Below are positions 16,831-24,807 of a stretch of 45,833 bases of DNA, piece after piece. A program made the translations under genes and the position numbers. The stretch lies in NCBI GenBank assembly GCA_009691905.1, contig SIAF01000003.1, positions 1 to 45,833 of the forward strand. The letters run 5' to 3'. The DNA is from Planctomycetaceae bacterium. GTDB taxonomy: Bacteria; Planctomycetota; Planctomycetia; Planctomycetales; Planctomycetaceae. Within the stretch, counting starts at the first letter, position 1. Every line of letters starts with the position of its first letter. The notes beneath the pieces were generated by a model that saw only the letters and a program-made list of their open reading frames with translations, was not told where the DNA came from and did no database searches.

Positions 16831-18084
16831 ATGCACAGATTGATCGGTTCGGCAGTCGTGGTGCTCTTTGTTGCAATGGTGGCGGCCGACACGCACGCCG
16901 AAGACTGGCCGGGGTGGCGCGGCGTTCGCGGCGACGGAACGAGCCTCGAAACCGACGTTCCGCTGCACTGGAGCGACACCGACAACGTGGCCTGGAAAAT
17001 TGCGGTTCCGCATGCGGGGCATTCGTCCCCCGTTGTGTGGGGCGATCGGCTGTTCCTCCTGGGTAACGACGCCGATCGGGAGACGCGGTTTCTGACGGCC
17101 CTCGATCGCATGACCGGCATGCCACTGTGGGAGCGCGCGGTCTTGAAGTCGCCGCTCGAACGCAAGCATCCACTCAACAGCTTTGCCTCGAGCACCCCCG
17201 TCACCGACGGCGAACTGGTCTACGTGAGTTTTCTGGACGGCAAACAGATGTTCATTGCGGCGTACGACTTCAATGGCAACGAGCGCTGGCAGGCGCGGCC
17301 GGGAGAATTCGCCAGCGTCCACGGCTATTGCAGTTCGCCTGTGCTGTTCGAAGACAAAGTCATCGTCAACGGTGACCACGACGGCGATGCCTATCTCGTG
17401 GCGCTGAGCCGTGCTTCGGGAGAAACCCTCTGGAAGACGCCGCGCGAGAACAAGACCCGCAGCTATTGCACGCCGATTATCCGCGAGATCGACGGGCGTA
17501 TGCAGTTACTCCTCTCGGGAAACAAGTGCGTCGCCAGCTACGACCCGCGCGACGGATCGCGGCACTGGATTGTCGACGGGCCGACGGAGCAACTCGTGGC
17601 GTCGCTGGTGTACAGCCACGACCTGCTGTTCGTCACCGGCGGCTTTCCCGAGAAGCACGTGCTGGCAATCAACCCCTTCGGCAAGGGAGATATCACGGCT
17701 TCGCACATCGTCTGGCGTCATCGAGGAGACCTGGCGTCGTACGTCCCCTCGCCGGTGGCGGTCGGCGATTATTTTCTCGTCGCCTCAGACAGCGGCTTCG
17801 CGACCTGCCTCGATGCCGTGTCGGGCAAGATTCAATGGTCCAAACGATTGAGCCGGCATTACAGCGCCTCGCTGGTGTCGGCCGGCGGCCATGTTTATTT
17901 CCTCGACGACGAAGGAGTCACGACCGTCGTCAAGCCGGGTCCCGAGTTTGAAACGCTCGCGGTCAACGAGCTGCACGACCAGTGCTTCGCCTCGCCGGCG
18001 ATCAGCCACGGGCAGCTTTTCATTCGCAGTGAGGCGGCGCTGTACTGCATCGGCAAGCCAAAGGCAGCCGCGGCTGGAAACTGA
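16831..18084 (+). CDS. Secreted PQQ-like beta-propeller protein
   Basis: A 417-residue protein with an N-terminal signal peptide (about residues 1-23, cut near THAED), followed by DWPGWRGVRGDGTS, a typical opening of planctomycete PQQ-like repeat proteins. Beta-propeller blades recur about every 45-50 residues with motifs such as VVWGDRLFLLG, YLVALSRASGETLWKT, YDPRDGSRHW and CLDAVSGKIQWSKRL. Such proteins form a scaffold outside the cytoplasm; no dehydrogenase active site was recognised, so an enzymatic role is doubtful. It is followed on the same strand by the glycosyltransferase gene after 161 bases. Confidence 0.88.
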   Translation: MHRLIGSAVVVLFVAMVAADTHAEDWPGWRGVRGDGTSLETDVPLHWSDTDNVAWKIAVPHAGHSSPVVWGDRLFLLGNDADRETRFLTALDRMTGMPLWERAVLKSPLERKHPLNSFASSTPVTDGELVYVSFLDGKQMFIAAYDFNGNERWQARPGEFASVHGYCSSPVLFEDKVIVNGDHDGDAYLVALSRASGETLWKTPRENKTRSYCTPIIREIDGRMQLLLSGNKCVASYDPRDGSRHWIVDGPTEQLVASLVYSHDLLFVTGGFPEKHVLAINPFGKGDITASHIVWRHRGDLASYVPSPVAVGDYFLVASDSGFATCLDAVSGKIQWSKRLSRHYSASLVSAGGHVYFLDDEGVTTVVKPGPEFETLAVNELHDQCFASPAISHGQLFIRSEAALYCIGKPKAAAAGN

Positions 18085-18245
18085 GCGGTCCACGCGGAGC
18101 GCGAATTTTGCCTGCCCGGGACCGGGCATCGAAGCGGTCGAGCAGGCGTTTTCTCGCTCGCGAACTGCCGTTGCCGGGCTGGGCTGTTTTCTCTAAACTC
18201 CGCCGCCGTTTGAACAAGCGATGATTATGCACGCGCGAGGCCCGG

Positions 18246-20180
18246 ATGCCAAGTCAGGTCCGTCAGGGGATGTTGTTGACCGTCATCGCGGCGGTCGTGT
18301 TTGTCACCCGGCTGGGTGCGACACACCTCTGGGATGATGACGAGACATTCTTCGCCGAGGTCGCGCGCGAAATGCACGAGCGCGACGACTTGATCGTTCC
18401 CTGGTTCAACCAGAAGCTGTTCGCTCACAAGCCGCCGTTCATGTACTGGATGATGATCGGCGCGTACCGGGTGTTCGGAGTGAACGAATTCGCGGCACGG
18501 TTTCCTTCGGCGCTGTTCGGGTTGGCGACGGTTTTATTGGTCTGGCGACTGGGGCGAATGCTCTATTCGCCGCGGGTCGGGTTCTGGGCTGCCGTCGTTC
18601 TCGCCACGAGTTTGAACTTCGCGGTGATCGCCCGCGCGGCGACGTCGGATGCCGAGCTGACGTTTTTCTGCACGCTGGCGATTTACTTCTTTGTCCGCGG
18701 ATCGGCGCTGAATCAATCGTCATGGCGGACGTTTGCTTTGGCGTACGCCTCGATGGGGGTGGCGGTGCTGGTCAAAGGGCCGATCGGCGTGCTGCTGCCG
18801 GCAAGTGTGCTGGGGTTGTTTTTGCTGTGGAGACATGGTGCTGCCGGCGGCGCAATTGGTGGTTTCGGCTGCCCGAATGGCGTGGACATTTTCCCCCCCT
18901 TACGAAGGGGGGGCAGGGAGGGTCGAGTTACAAGCACGGACCCGATCCGAACTGATGAAACGGACTACTCAGACGCGGCGGTTGGTGCGGGGCGGGTTGG
19001 CGATTCGAAAGACAACTCGTCCGGGTCGGCGACCAGGACGACGTCGGCGATGGGACGATTTGTTTCGGGGGTGGTGCGGCCCATTGTTTCGCCGCGGCGG
19101 GTTTTGCAGACGATCTGGTCGATGCGGCCGCTGACGGCGCTGGCGGCGGTGATGCTGGTGGCCGGGCCGTGGTACCTGGCGGTGGGACTGAAAACGCACG
19201 GCGAGTTTCTGGCCGGTTTTTTCGGAGTACACCATTTCGGACGATTTTTGAACCCGATGGACAACCACCCCGGACCCTCGTGGTTCTACCTGGCGGCGAT
19301 GTGCGTGGGGTTTTTCCCCTGGATTGTGTTTCTGGCCCCGACGTTGATCGGCTGCTATCGCCGAATTCGCGATTCGCACTCGTGGTCGTCGGCCGACATT
19401 TTGTGCGGAGCCTGGTTCGTCGTCTGGTTCGGTTTCTTTTCGCTGGCGAGCACGAAATTTCCGCACTATGTGGTGCCGGCGTATCCGGCGCTGGCCCTCG
19501 TGACGGCCGCCTTCATCGACCGCTGGATCGCCCGAACCGACATTTACGGCCGTCTGGCCCGCCGCGGAGCGTGGCTGACCGTCGGTACCGTCGGAATCGC
19601 GATCATGGTGGTCATGCCGATTGTCGAGCAGGTTTACCTGCACGAGCCGGGCATGGCGGGGCTGATCGGCGTGCCGCTGATCGTGGCCGCCGTGCTGGGG
19701 TCGTACCTGACCGAACGCGGCAAAGTCGCCGAGGCTGTGGCGGTGCTGGCGGTGACGGCCGGTGTGTTTCTGGTGGGATTATTCGCCATGGCCGCCGTCG
19801 AGATCGACCGACACCAGAACAGCGAACTGATTGCGAACGTCATTCGCCGTCACGCCGGCGGCGACCGGCCGCGGATCGGCCACTTTCACTACTACAGGCC
19901 GGGCCTGACGTTTTATTGCCGCGAGCCGATTGAAAAGCACATCCGCCCCGAAGACGCCGTGGCCTTTTTCAAGGGCGACCCGCCGCGGTATCTGCTGACC
20001 TCGACCGACGAATACCCGACGCTGGCGCCGCACCTGCCCCCCGACACCGAGATTCTGGAACGCTTACCCTGGTTTTTGAAAGAGGGAAAAGGGATCGTCG
20101 TGCTGGGACGGCGCGGCGCGGCGACCGGGGGCCGAGCGCCCGATCCGACGGCATCGCACGATGCCGATCGGCCGCGTTAG
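18246..20180 (+). CDS. ArnT/PMT-type membrane glycosyltransferase with inserted repeat
   Basis: A 644-residue multi-spanning membrane protein of the GT-C class (family 39/83 type). These enzymes use a polyprenyl-phosphate sugar to modify lipid or protein on the outer face of the membrane. The N-terminal acidic motif LWDDDETFFAEVAREM and HKPPFMYWMMIG are typical of the first periplasmic loop. About 10-12 hydrophobic segments follow. The ATG at 18246 has a GAGG about six bases upstream. At residues about 216-226 the protein reads FPPLRRGGREG: this is a copy of the C/G-tract repeat inserted in frame, followed by about 55 polar residues of low complexity. It lies in a loop between two membrane segments, so the enzyme may well stay functional. 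Confidence 0.88.
   Translation: MPSQVRQGMLLTVIAAVVFVTRLGATHLWDDDETFFAEVAREMHERDDLIVPWFNQKLFAHKPPFMYWMMIGAYRVFGVNEFAARFPSALFGLATVLLVWRLGRMLYSPRVGFWAAVVLATSLNFAVIARAATSDAELTFFCTLAIYFFVRGSALNQSSWRTFALAYASMGVAVLVKGPIGVLLPASVLGLFLLWRHGAAGGAIGGFGCPNGVDIFPPLRRGGREGRVTSTDPIRTDETDYSDAAVGAGRVGDSKDNSSGSATRTTSAMGRFVSGVVRPIVSPRRVLQTIWSMRPLTALAAVMLVAGPWYLAVGLKTHGEFLAGFFGVHHFGRFLNPMDNHPGPSWFYLAAMCVGFFPWIVFLAPTLIGCYRRIRDSHSWSSADILCGAWFVVWFGFFSLASTKFPHYVVPAYPALALVTAAFIDRWIARTDIYGRLARRGAWLTVGTVGIAIMVVMPIVEQVYLHEPGMAGLIGVPLIVAAVLGSYLTERGKVAEAVAVLAVTAGVFLVGLFAMAAVEIDRHQNSELIANVIRRHAGGDRPRIGHFHYYRPGLTFYCREPIEKHIRPEDAVAFFKGDPPRYLLTSTDEYPTLAPHLPPDTEILERLPWFLKEGKGIVVLGRRGAATGGRAPDPTASHDADRPR
18892..18923 (+). repeat. 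C/G-tract palindromic repeat, copy D (inside a gene)
   Basis: T, seven C, TTACGAA, seven G, CAGGGAGGGT. It has the same core and orientation as the intergenic copies, but is located within the glycosyltransferase coding sequence and translated in frame. Confidence 0.85.
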
Positions 20181-20203
20181 GACCGGGGCATCAATAACTG
20201 TCG

Positions 20204-20263
20204 CATTGTCGCCTTTCGCTCCGCGAAAGGACGCGTTCTTTCGCGGAGCGAAAGGCGACAATG
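20204..20263. repeat. Perfect 26-bp inverted repeat between convergent genes
   Basis: Arms at 20204-20229 and 20238-20263 are exactly complementary, with an 8-base loop (GACGCGTT). The arm itself contains CTTTCGCTCCGCGAAAG. It lies 24 bases after the glycosyltransferase stop and about 57 bases from the end of the opposing gene. It may serve as a bidirectional terminator, but no T-tract follows, and it is longer than usual for one. Confidence 0.75.
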
Positions 20264-20319
20264 ATTGATGCGTCGATCCTTAACGTCAGGCCCACGCGCG
20301 GCGGCTCACCGCACGAGAG

Positions 20320-22317
20320 TCAGATTCGATCGAGCGCATCAACCCACACGGCGATTTCCTGCACGATCTCGGCCGGCGGGTATTTGTGGCTGCCGTCGGC
20401 AATCGTCGCTTGCACGACGGGATACTTCATGTCGCGCAGCCCCTTGACACTGCCTGCGACGGCGCGGTGCAGCGGGTCATTGTCGCCGCTGGCGAGGTAA
20501 AACTGCAAACGGAACTCGGGTTCGTTGTCGGGAGGCGGGGCCGGCAACGGCGCGGCGATTGTTGCCAGCCCCTTGAACATCTCGCGGTGCTTGAACGCCG
20601 TCTGGTAGGCGATCGCCCCGGAGTTGCCAAAGGCATGCAGCACGATGCGAGACTTGTCGATCGAGTACTTCTTCTCGAACTCTTCGACCGCGTCGTGAAT
20701 GAACTCTGACTCGTCGGGAGTCCAGCCGGCGATCTGCCCCGCTTTGAGCGCCAGCAAGATCAAACCTCGTTCGTCGCACAGCGTCTGCCAGGCTTTGATC
20801 ATCGAGGCCTCCATCGTGTCTCCGGCCGGGTGCAGCCAGACGACGAGGCCATACTTGTAGTCGGGATTGTAATCCTGCGGCACATAGGCCCAGTATTCGT
20901 GCTCGTGGGCGGGCATCTTCTCGTTGAAGTGCCCCAGCGCGAGGGCCTTGTCGGCCAGTTCTTTCTCGCGCGGCGCCATCGGGGCGGGCCGCAGTTCGAG
21001 CGGGACGGTCGGCGGAATGCTTCTCAGCGTGACTTCGACGTCGCGCGGGTCGGCGGTTCCCTCGGCCGCGACGACCGAAAGCGTCACCTTTTCGCCGGGA
21101 CGCTGGCGGCTGACCAAATCGAGCAGCGCGGCGGGAGTCGCCAGTTCCAAACCGTTGAAACGGACGATTCGTTCGCCACGCGCCAGACCGGCGATCGCCG
21201 CCGGGCTTTCGGGAATCACATAGCGAATCGTCGCCCCCGGCTTGGCCGGTCGGCTGGATTCGGGGCGGACCGGCAGGATTCCCAGGTACGCCGATTCATA
21301 AGGGACAAGTTTGTCGACCAGCGTCAGTTCGCTGGAGTGCTCGGCGTCACCCCGTTTGACTTTGATCGAGATCGATTCGCCGGAGTATTTGTTGCCCATG
21401 ACGTGCCGCAGTTGCGCCTGGCGCACGAGTTTTTTGCCGTCGAGTTCAACAATCGCGTCTCCCTCTTTGAGTCCCGCCTGCTGGGCCGGCGAGCCATAGC
21501 GGACGCGGTCGATCGTGGGCTGTCCTTCGTAGATGTCCTGGCCTTTCATGGTGATGCCCATCAAACCGGGAAAGAGGTCCTTCCCCTGCTTGAGCCGATC
21601 GAGCGCGGCAAACACGTCGACCAGCGGAATCGCAAAGCCGATCCCCGAGTCGTACCACTCGACTCCGGCGACCTCGCCTGAGGCCTGTGGCGAAAGCGGG
21701 ACGAGAATACCCATCACGCGGCCTTCAACGTCGACCAGTGCTCCACCGTAGTTGACCGGCGAGACCTTGGCGTCGGTTTGAATGGCTTTGCCCCAGATGC
21801 GCCCCAGGGCGCTGACGATGCCCACCGAAATGCTGGGGGTCTCGTCGAGTGTTTTGCCAAGGGCCAGCGCCCATTGCCCGACTTTGAAACTGTCTTTGGG
21901 CGCCGGTTGCGGAGGCAACAAATTGTCGGCCTCGACCTTGATCAAGGTCAGCATTTTGACCTTATCGAGCGCCACCTGCACGGCAGGCAACCGCCGGCCA
22001 TCGGGCAGAGTGACCAGGATCGACGCGGGTTTCGAGGCGAAATTGAAAGCGCTGGAAATGATGTATCCGTCGGCAGCGATCACGACGCCAGTGGTCGGAC
22101 CGGTGCCGGTCAGCACCTGATCGACGCGCTCGAGCCCCCCCACCGTTTCGATTCGCACGAGCGAAGGGGCCACGAGGGCCGCCGCCTGTTTGAAAGCCTG
22201 CTCTTCCTGGGCTTCCAGATCGCTTGAGGCGGACTGGGCGGGGCAAAGCACGGGCGTCGCAACGGTCAGGACGACAACGAGCATCAGAATTCGCCGTCGC
22301 GTGGTTAGGGGTTGCAT
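20320..22317 (-). CDS. Pseudo-trypsin, two PDZ domains and alpha/beta hydrolase fusion
   Basis: A 665-residue exported protein. Signal peptide about residues 1-28. A trypsin-like (HtrA) fold follows, but all three catalytic positions are replaced: the HV position reads SSAFNF, the Asp strand reads MLTLIKVE, and the GNSGGP loop reads NYGGALV. Two PDZ domains come next (around YGSPAQQAGLKEGDAIVEL and ESPAAIAGLARGERIVRFNG). The C-terminal 200 residues look like an esterase/PHB-depolymerase-type hydrolase: YGLVVWLHPAGDT as oxyanion strand and LHAFGNSGAIA as a possible nucleophile elbow, with a late DGSHKYP offering a histidine. The start at 22317 was chosen for its signal peptide. Role unknown; perhaps a PDZ-tethered esterase. 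Confidence 0.8.
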   Translation of the reverse strand: MQPLTTRRRILMLVVVLTVATPVLCPAQSASSDLEAQEEQAFKQAAALVAPSLVRIETVGGLERVDQVLTGTGPTTGVVIAADGYIISSAFNFASKPASILVTLPDGRRLPAVQVALDKVKMLTLIKVEADNLLPPQPAPKDSFKVGQWALALGKTLDETPSISVGIVSALGRIWGKAIQTDAKVSPVNYGGALVDVEGRVMGILVPLSPQASGEVAGVEWYDSGIGFAIPLVDVFAALDRLKQGKDLFPGLMGITMKGQDIYEGQPTIDRVRYGSPAQQAGLKEGDAIVELDGKKLVRQAQLRHVMGNKYSGESISIKVKRGDAEHSSELTLVDKLVPYESAYLGILPVRPESSRPAKPGATIRYVIPESPAAIAGLARGERIVRFNGLELATPAALLDLVSRQRPGEKVTLSVVAAEGTADPRDVEVTLRSIPPTVPLELRPAPMAPREKELADKALALGHFNEKMPAHEHEYWAYVPQDYNPDYKYGLVVWLHPAGDTMEASMIKAWQTLCDERGLILLALKAGQIAGWTPDESEFIHDAVEEFEKKYSIDKSRIVLHAFGNSGAIAYQTAFKHREMFKGLATIAAPLPAPPPDNEPEFRLQFYLASGDNDPLHRAVAGSVKGLRDMKYPVVQATIADGSHKYPPAEIVQEIAVWVDALDRI

Positions 22318-22375
22318 TTCGAACTCGTTGACTCGACGGATACTTTCATACAAAGACGAACGAAACTACAGCCGG

Positions 22376-23032
22376 CTAATGACCGTGAACCGGAACTCCA
22401 CCTGCCTGCCAGCACTTTCCCCAGCCATGCAACTGCAGCTCTTCATTGTCGCCGACAATCAGCCATGAAAGGCATTCCGCAGCATCAACGCGGATCGCGA
22501 AGTCAACTTTGTCGGCGAGCCAATGCGGAACCCAACTCAAAAGACAAACCTGGCCGTGAGAGTCGCTGACTTGCAACAGGCATAGCCAGGTATCCCAGGG
22601 GGGCATGGCGCTCTCATCGATAAACCCTTCGGTTTCGGGAGACAGTGCTCCGTCGAACAGTGAAGCGGTCCAATCCGTCACAAGCAGCGATTTTTGGCGC
22701 ACAAGTTCTCGTGTGGCCACGCCAGGACCGCAACCGAAGACTGTGTTCAGCGTGGAACGCGGGCGGGCGATAGTTAATTCTCGACGCCTGGCAAGAAACT
22801 CGTTGAACGCAATGACAATCGAATCGCTGAACCGGGTGTGACAGGAATCAGGGAACACCTGTTGCGCCGACTCGCTCAACTCGGGACTTCGAAAGACTTC
22901 GGATACGTTTCGCCCTTCGGGACGATCAGTGATGAATCCCGAACACCAATCAAGGCCGGGAGCAGCCGCGATTTGCAGCGATTGGAACGTGAATTCCGTC
23001 GCGTCCAGCGCCATTAGTTGGACCAGTTTCAT
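22376..23032 (-). CDS. Unknown protein
   Basis: A 218-residue soluble protein. The ATG at 23032 is preferred; an upstream TTG at 23065 would add 11 residues. It has MKLVQLMALDATEFTFQSLQIA at the N-terminus and a C-terminal part with alternating hydrophobic strands and Trp residues (DTWLCLLQVSDSHGQVCLLSW, ECLSWLIVGDNEELQLHGWG). The pattern could suit a SMI1/SUKH-like immunity fold, but that is only an impression. It is downstream of a small gene on the same strand, with a gap of about 37 bases. Base composition is lower in GC than the neighbouring protease genes. No function assigned. Confidence 0.55.
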   Translation of the reverse strand: MKLVQLMALDATEFTFQSLQIAAAPGLDWCSGFITDRPEGRNVSEVFRSPELSESAQQVFPDSCHTRFSDSIVIAFNEFLARRRELTIARPRSTLNTVFGCGPGVATRELVRQKSLLVTDWTASLFDGALSPETEGFIDESAMPPWDTWLCLLQVSDSHGQVCLLSWVPHWLADKVDFAIRVDAAECLSWLIVGDNEELQLHGWGKCWQAGGVPVHGH

Positions 23033-23069
23033 GGGCACTGCTTTCGTAATCACAGTCTTCGACAAATCG

Positions 23070-23387
23070 TCAGGGATAGAATTGCAGGTTCATTCCGGAA
23101 TCGGCCTCGATTTCGGTCAGAACGACCATTGCATACGGTGCCTGTTGAATGTAATGCCACCTGCCTCGATTCAGTTGATTCTGAAGGCTCGCCGCTGTCC
23201 GCTGTCCTTTTGTCGCCCAATATTTTAATGCGACTCGTCTGGCGTTTTCTTCAAGTCCATCAATTTCGTTTTGAGAAAGCACCCGCAAAGCTCGGGCAGC
23301 TCCCAGCGGGTCCAGAACTTTGACCGCGGCGAGCATTTGAGTACTGGTGCCACGCGGAGTCACCAGGTCGTGGGCCGATCTACTCAT
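23070..23387 (-). CDS. Unknown small protein beside a tandem repeat
   Basis: A 105-residue soluble protein starting at the ATG at 23387. The open frame continues upstream to 23663, but that part is translated repeat (SVLKKGSDPPW and SVLKKGSVPLW) and is probably non-coding. The body is helical (DPLGAARALRVLSQNEIDGLEENARRV) and ends with beta-like AMVVLTEIEADSGMNLQFY. No family recognised. Paired with the gene at 22376-23032, it might form a two-protein unit. No convincing ribosome-binding site is visible. Confidence 0.45.
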   Translation of the reverse strand: MSRSAHDLVTPRGTSTQMLAAVKVLDPLGAARALRVLSQNEIDGLEENARRVALKYWATKGQRTAASLQNQLNRGRWHYIQQAPYAMVVLTEIEADSGMNLQFYP

Positions 23388-23407
23388 AGGTATCAGGACT
23401 AGCAGGC

Positions 23408-23624
23408 TGTTGAAAAAGCGGTCAGGCCCTATTAGAGAGTGGACGTGTTCTTTCAGAGAGTGGACTTCCCCATCAGAAGCCAACCAGAGAGGGACTGACC
23501 CCTTTTTCAACACGCTGAAAGCTGCAATGCGGTCAGCCCATTTCAGATCATGGAATTCTCCATTAGAAACCGACATCCAGGGAGGGTCTGACCCCTTTTT
23601 CAACACGCTGATAGCTGCAGTGCG
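23408..23624. repeat. Tandem and inverted TTGAAAAAGGGG-type repeats
   Basis: CTGACCCCTTTTTCAACA occurs at 23495-23512 and 23588-23605, within two imperfect tandem units about 93 bases long. Its complement with one mismatch, TGTTGAAAAAGCGGTCAG, is at 23408-23425. The same arm sequence flanks the glgP leader at 890-976. The units extend into flanking sequence (for example CACGCTGAAAGCTGCA against CACGCTGATAGCTGCA). Confidence 0.75.
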
Positions 23625-23659
23625 TGTCGGGGTCCGTCGTTCCAGTTCCATCGAACACC

Positions 23660-24742
23660 TCATTCTTCCGTCTCACCTGACGAGGACGTGTCGATTTTGA
23701 TTTCTGGCACTTCCTTCTTCTCAACCGGCAATTCCACCGGCACCAGGCTGTTGCCGCGACGCAGGACGAGTTTCAACGTGTCGCCGGCTTCCAGGCGGCC
23801 CAGGTCTTCCCGAAACATGCGGCACGACTGGATCAGCTCGTCGTTGACGAACAGGACCAGGTCATTGGGGCGAATACCGGCTCTTGCGGCGGGCGAATCG
23901 GGAATGACGCCGTCAACAAACGCCGGCGTGCGGTACAGCACATCGGGGACCAGCACGATCCCGAAATCAATTGCCGCGTAGCGCCGAGGATTGGCGGCAT
24001 CGTCGGACGTTTCGGTTTTGGCCACGAATTTGCCTTCGATGATCTGACCGATCACCGTTTTTAGCTCGCCGATGGGAATGGCGTAGTTGACCCAGGTGCT
24101 GGTTTGCGTGTTTCGCAGTTCTTTGCCGATCATGCCCACCAGGGTGCCGTCGCGCGTGGTCAGCACGCCGCCGCCCGAGCCGGGGTTGTTGGTAATGGCA
24201 TCGACCACGTAAACGGGACCGGTGTAGGGGGTCTCAAAGCTCCCTTTGCGAGCCGAGAGTTTGGTCCGGGCGGCAATCACGCCGTGCAGCACCGAGACCG
24301 GCTCGTCGCCGGCGGCGACTTTGAACATGTTGCTGAAGGCCAGCACGCGCGCCCCCACCGGCGCGGCGACGGCGTCGTCGAGGTCGAAGTACGGCAGATC
24401 GTCGCCGTCGACTTTGAGGACGGCAAGATCCAACTGCGGCTCGTACGCCACAATCTTGCCTTCCATCCGGCGACCGTCGTGCAGCACCACCGTCACCGAC
24501 TGGTCGTCGAGCACGTGACTCCAAACCGTCACCAGATGTCCCTGCGGCGAGACCAGAAACCCGGTGCTGTAGGCGTGCAGTCCGCGAATCCCGCCGGCAC
24601 CGAAAATCTTGACAACGCGCCGACTGACTCGTTCAATCGCCCGCTCAGGCCCATCGGCGGCGTAAACGGGGCTGACCGGCGAGATCGCAGCCATCGATGC
24701 CGCGATCAAAACCAGGGTTATGCCAAGTCGCTTTACCGTCAT
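23660..24742 (-). CDS. HtrA-like serine protease with one PDZ domain
   Basis: A 360-residue exported protease-like protein, the last gene of the long operon. Signal peptide about residues 1-28 (cut near VYAAD). The trypsin-like domain keeps a plausible triad: His76 (VWSHVL), Asp105 (QLDLAVLKV) and Ser189 (NNPGSGGGV). The oxyanion loop is GSGGG, not the standard GNSGGP, so activity is likely but not certain. One PDZ domain follows (PDSPAARAGIRPNDLVLFVNDE), then a short charged tail. The start at 24742 has a GGTGG just upstream; the frame extends to 24811 without homology. HtrA proteins degrade or chaperone misfolded exported proteins. Confidence 0.85.
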   Translation of the reverse strand: MTVKRLGITLVLIAASMAAISPVSPVYAADGPERAIERVSRRVVKIFGAGGIRGLHAYSTGFLVSPQGHLVTVWSHVLDDQSVTVVLHDGRRMEGKIVAYEPQLDLAVLKVDGDDLPYFDLDDAVAAPVGARVLAFSNMFKVAAGDEPVSVLHGVIAARTKLSARKGSFETPYTGPVYVVDAITNNPGSGGGVLTTRDGTLVGMIGKELRNTQTSTWVNYAIPIGELKTVIGQIIEGKFVAKTETSDDAANPRRYAAIDFGIVLVPDVLYRTPAFVDGVIPDSPAARAGIRPNDLVLFVNDELIQSCRMFREDLGRLEAGDTLKLVLRRGNSLVPVELPVEKKEVPEIKIDTSSSGETEE

Positions 24743-24807
24743 GTCACCACCGGACTGATTTGATTCGTTCGTGGAATCGACACGATACAGGGAAACGGAT
24801 GCGAGAT

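Noticed and set aside
23408-23624. Possible CRISPR array
   Set aside because: Only two imperfect units with related interiors, no regular spacers, no cas genes.
23388-23663. N-terminal extension of the small gene at 23070-23387
   Set aside because: The extension consists of translated dispersed repeat (SVLKKGS units) and is better explained as non-coding repeat.
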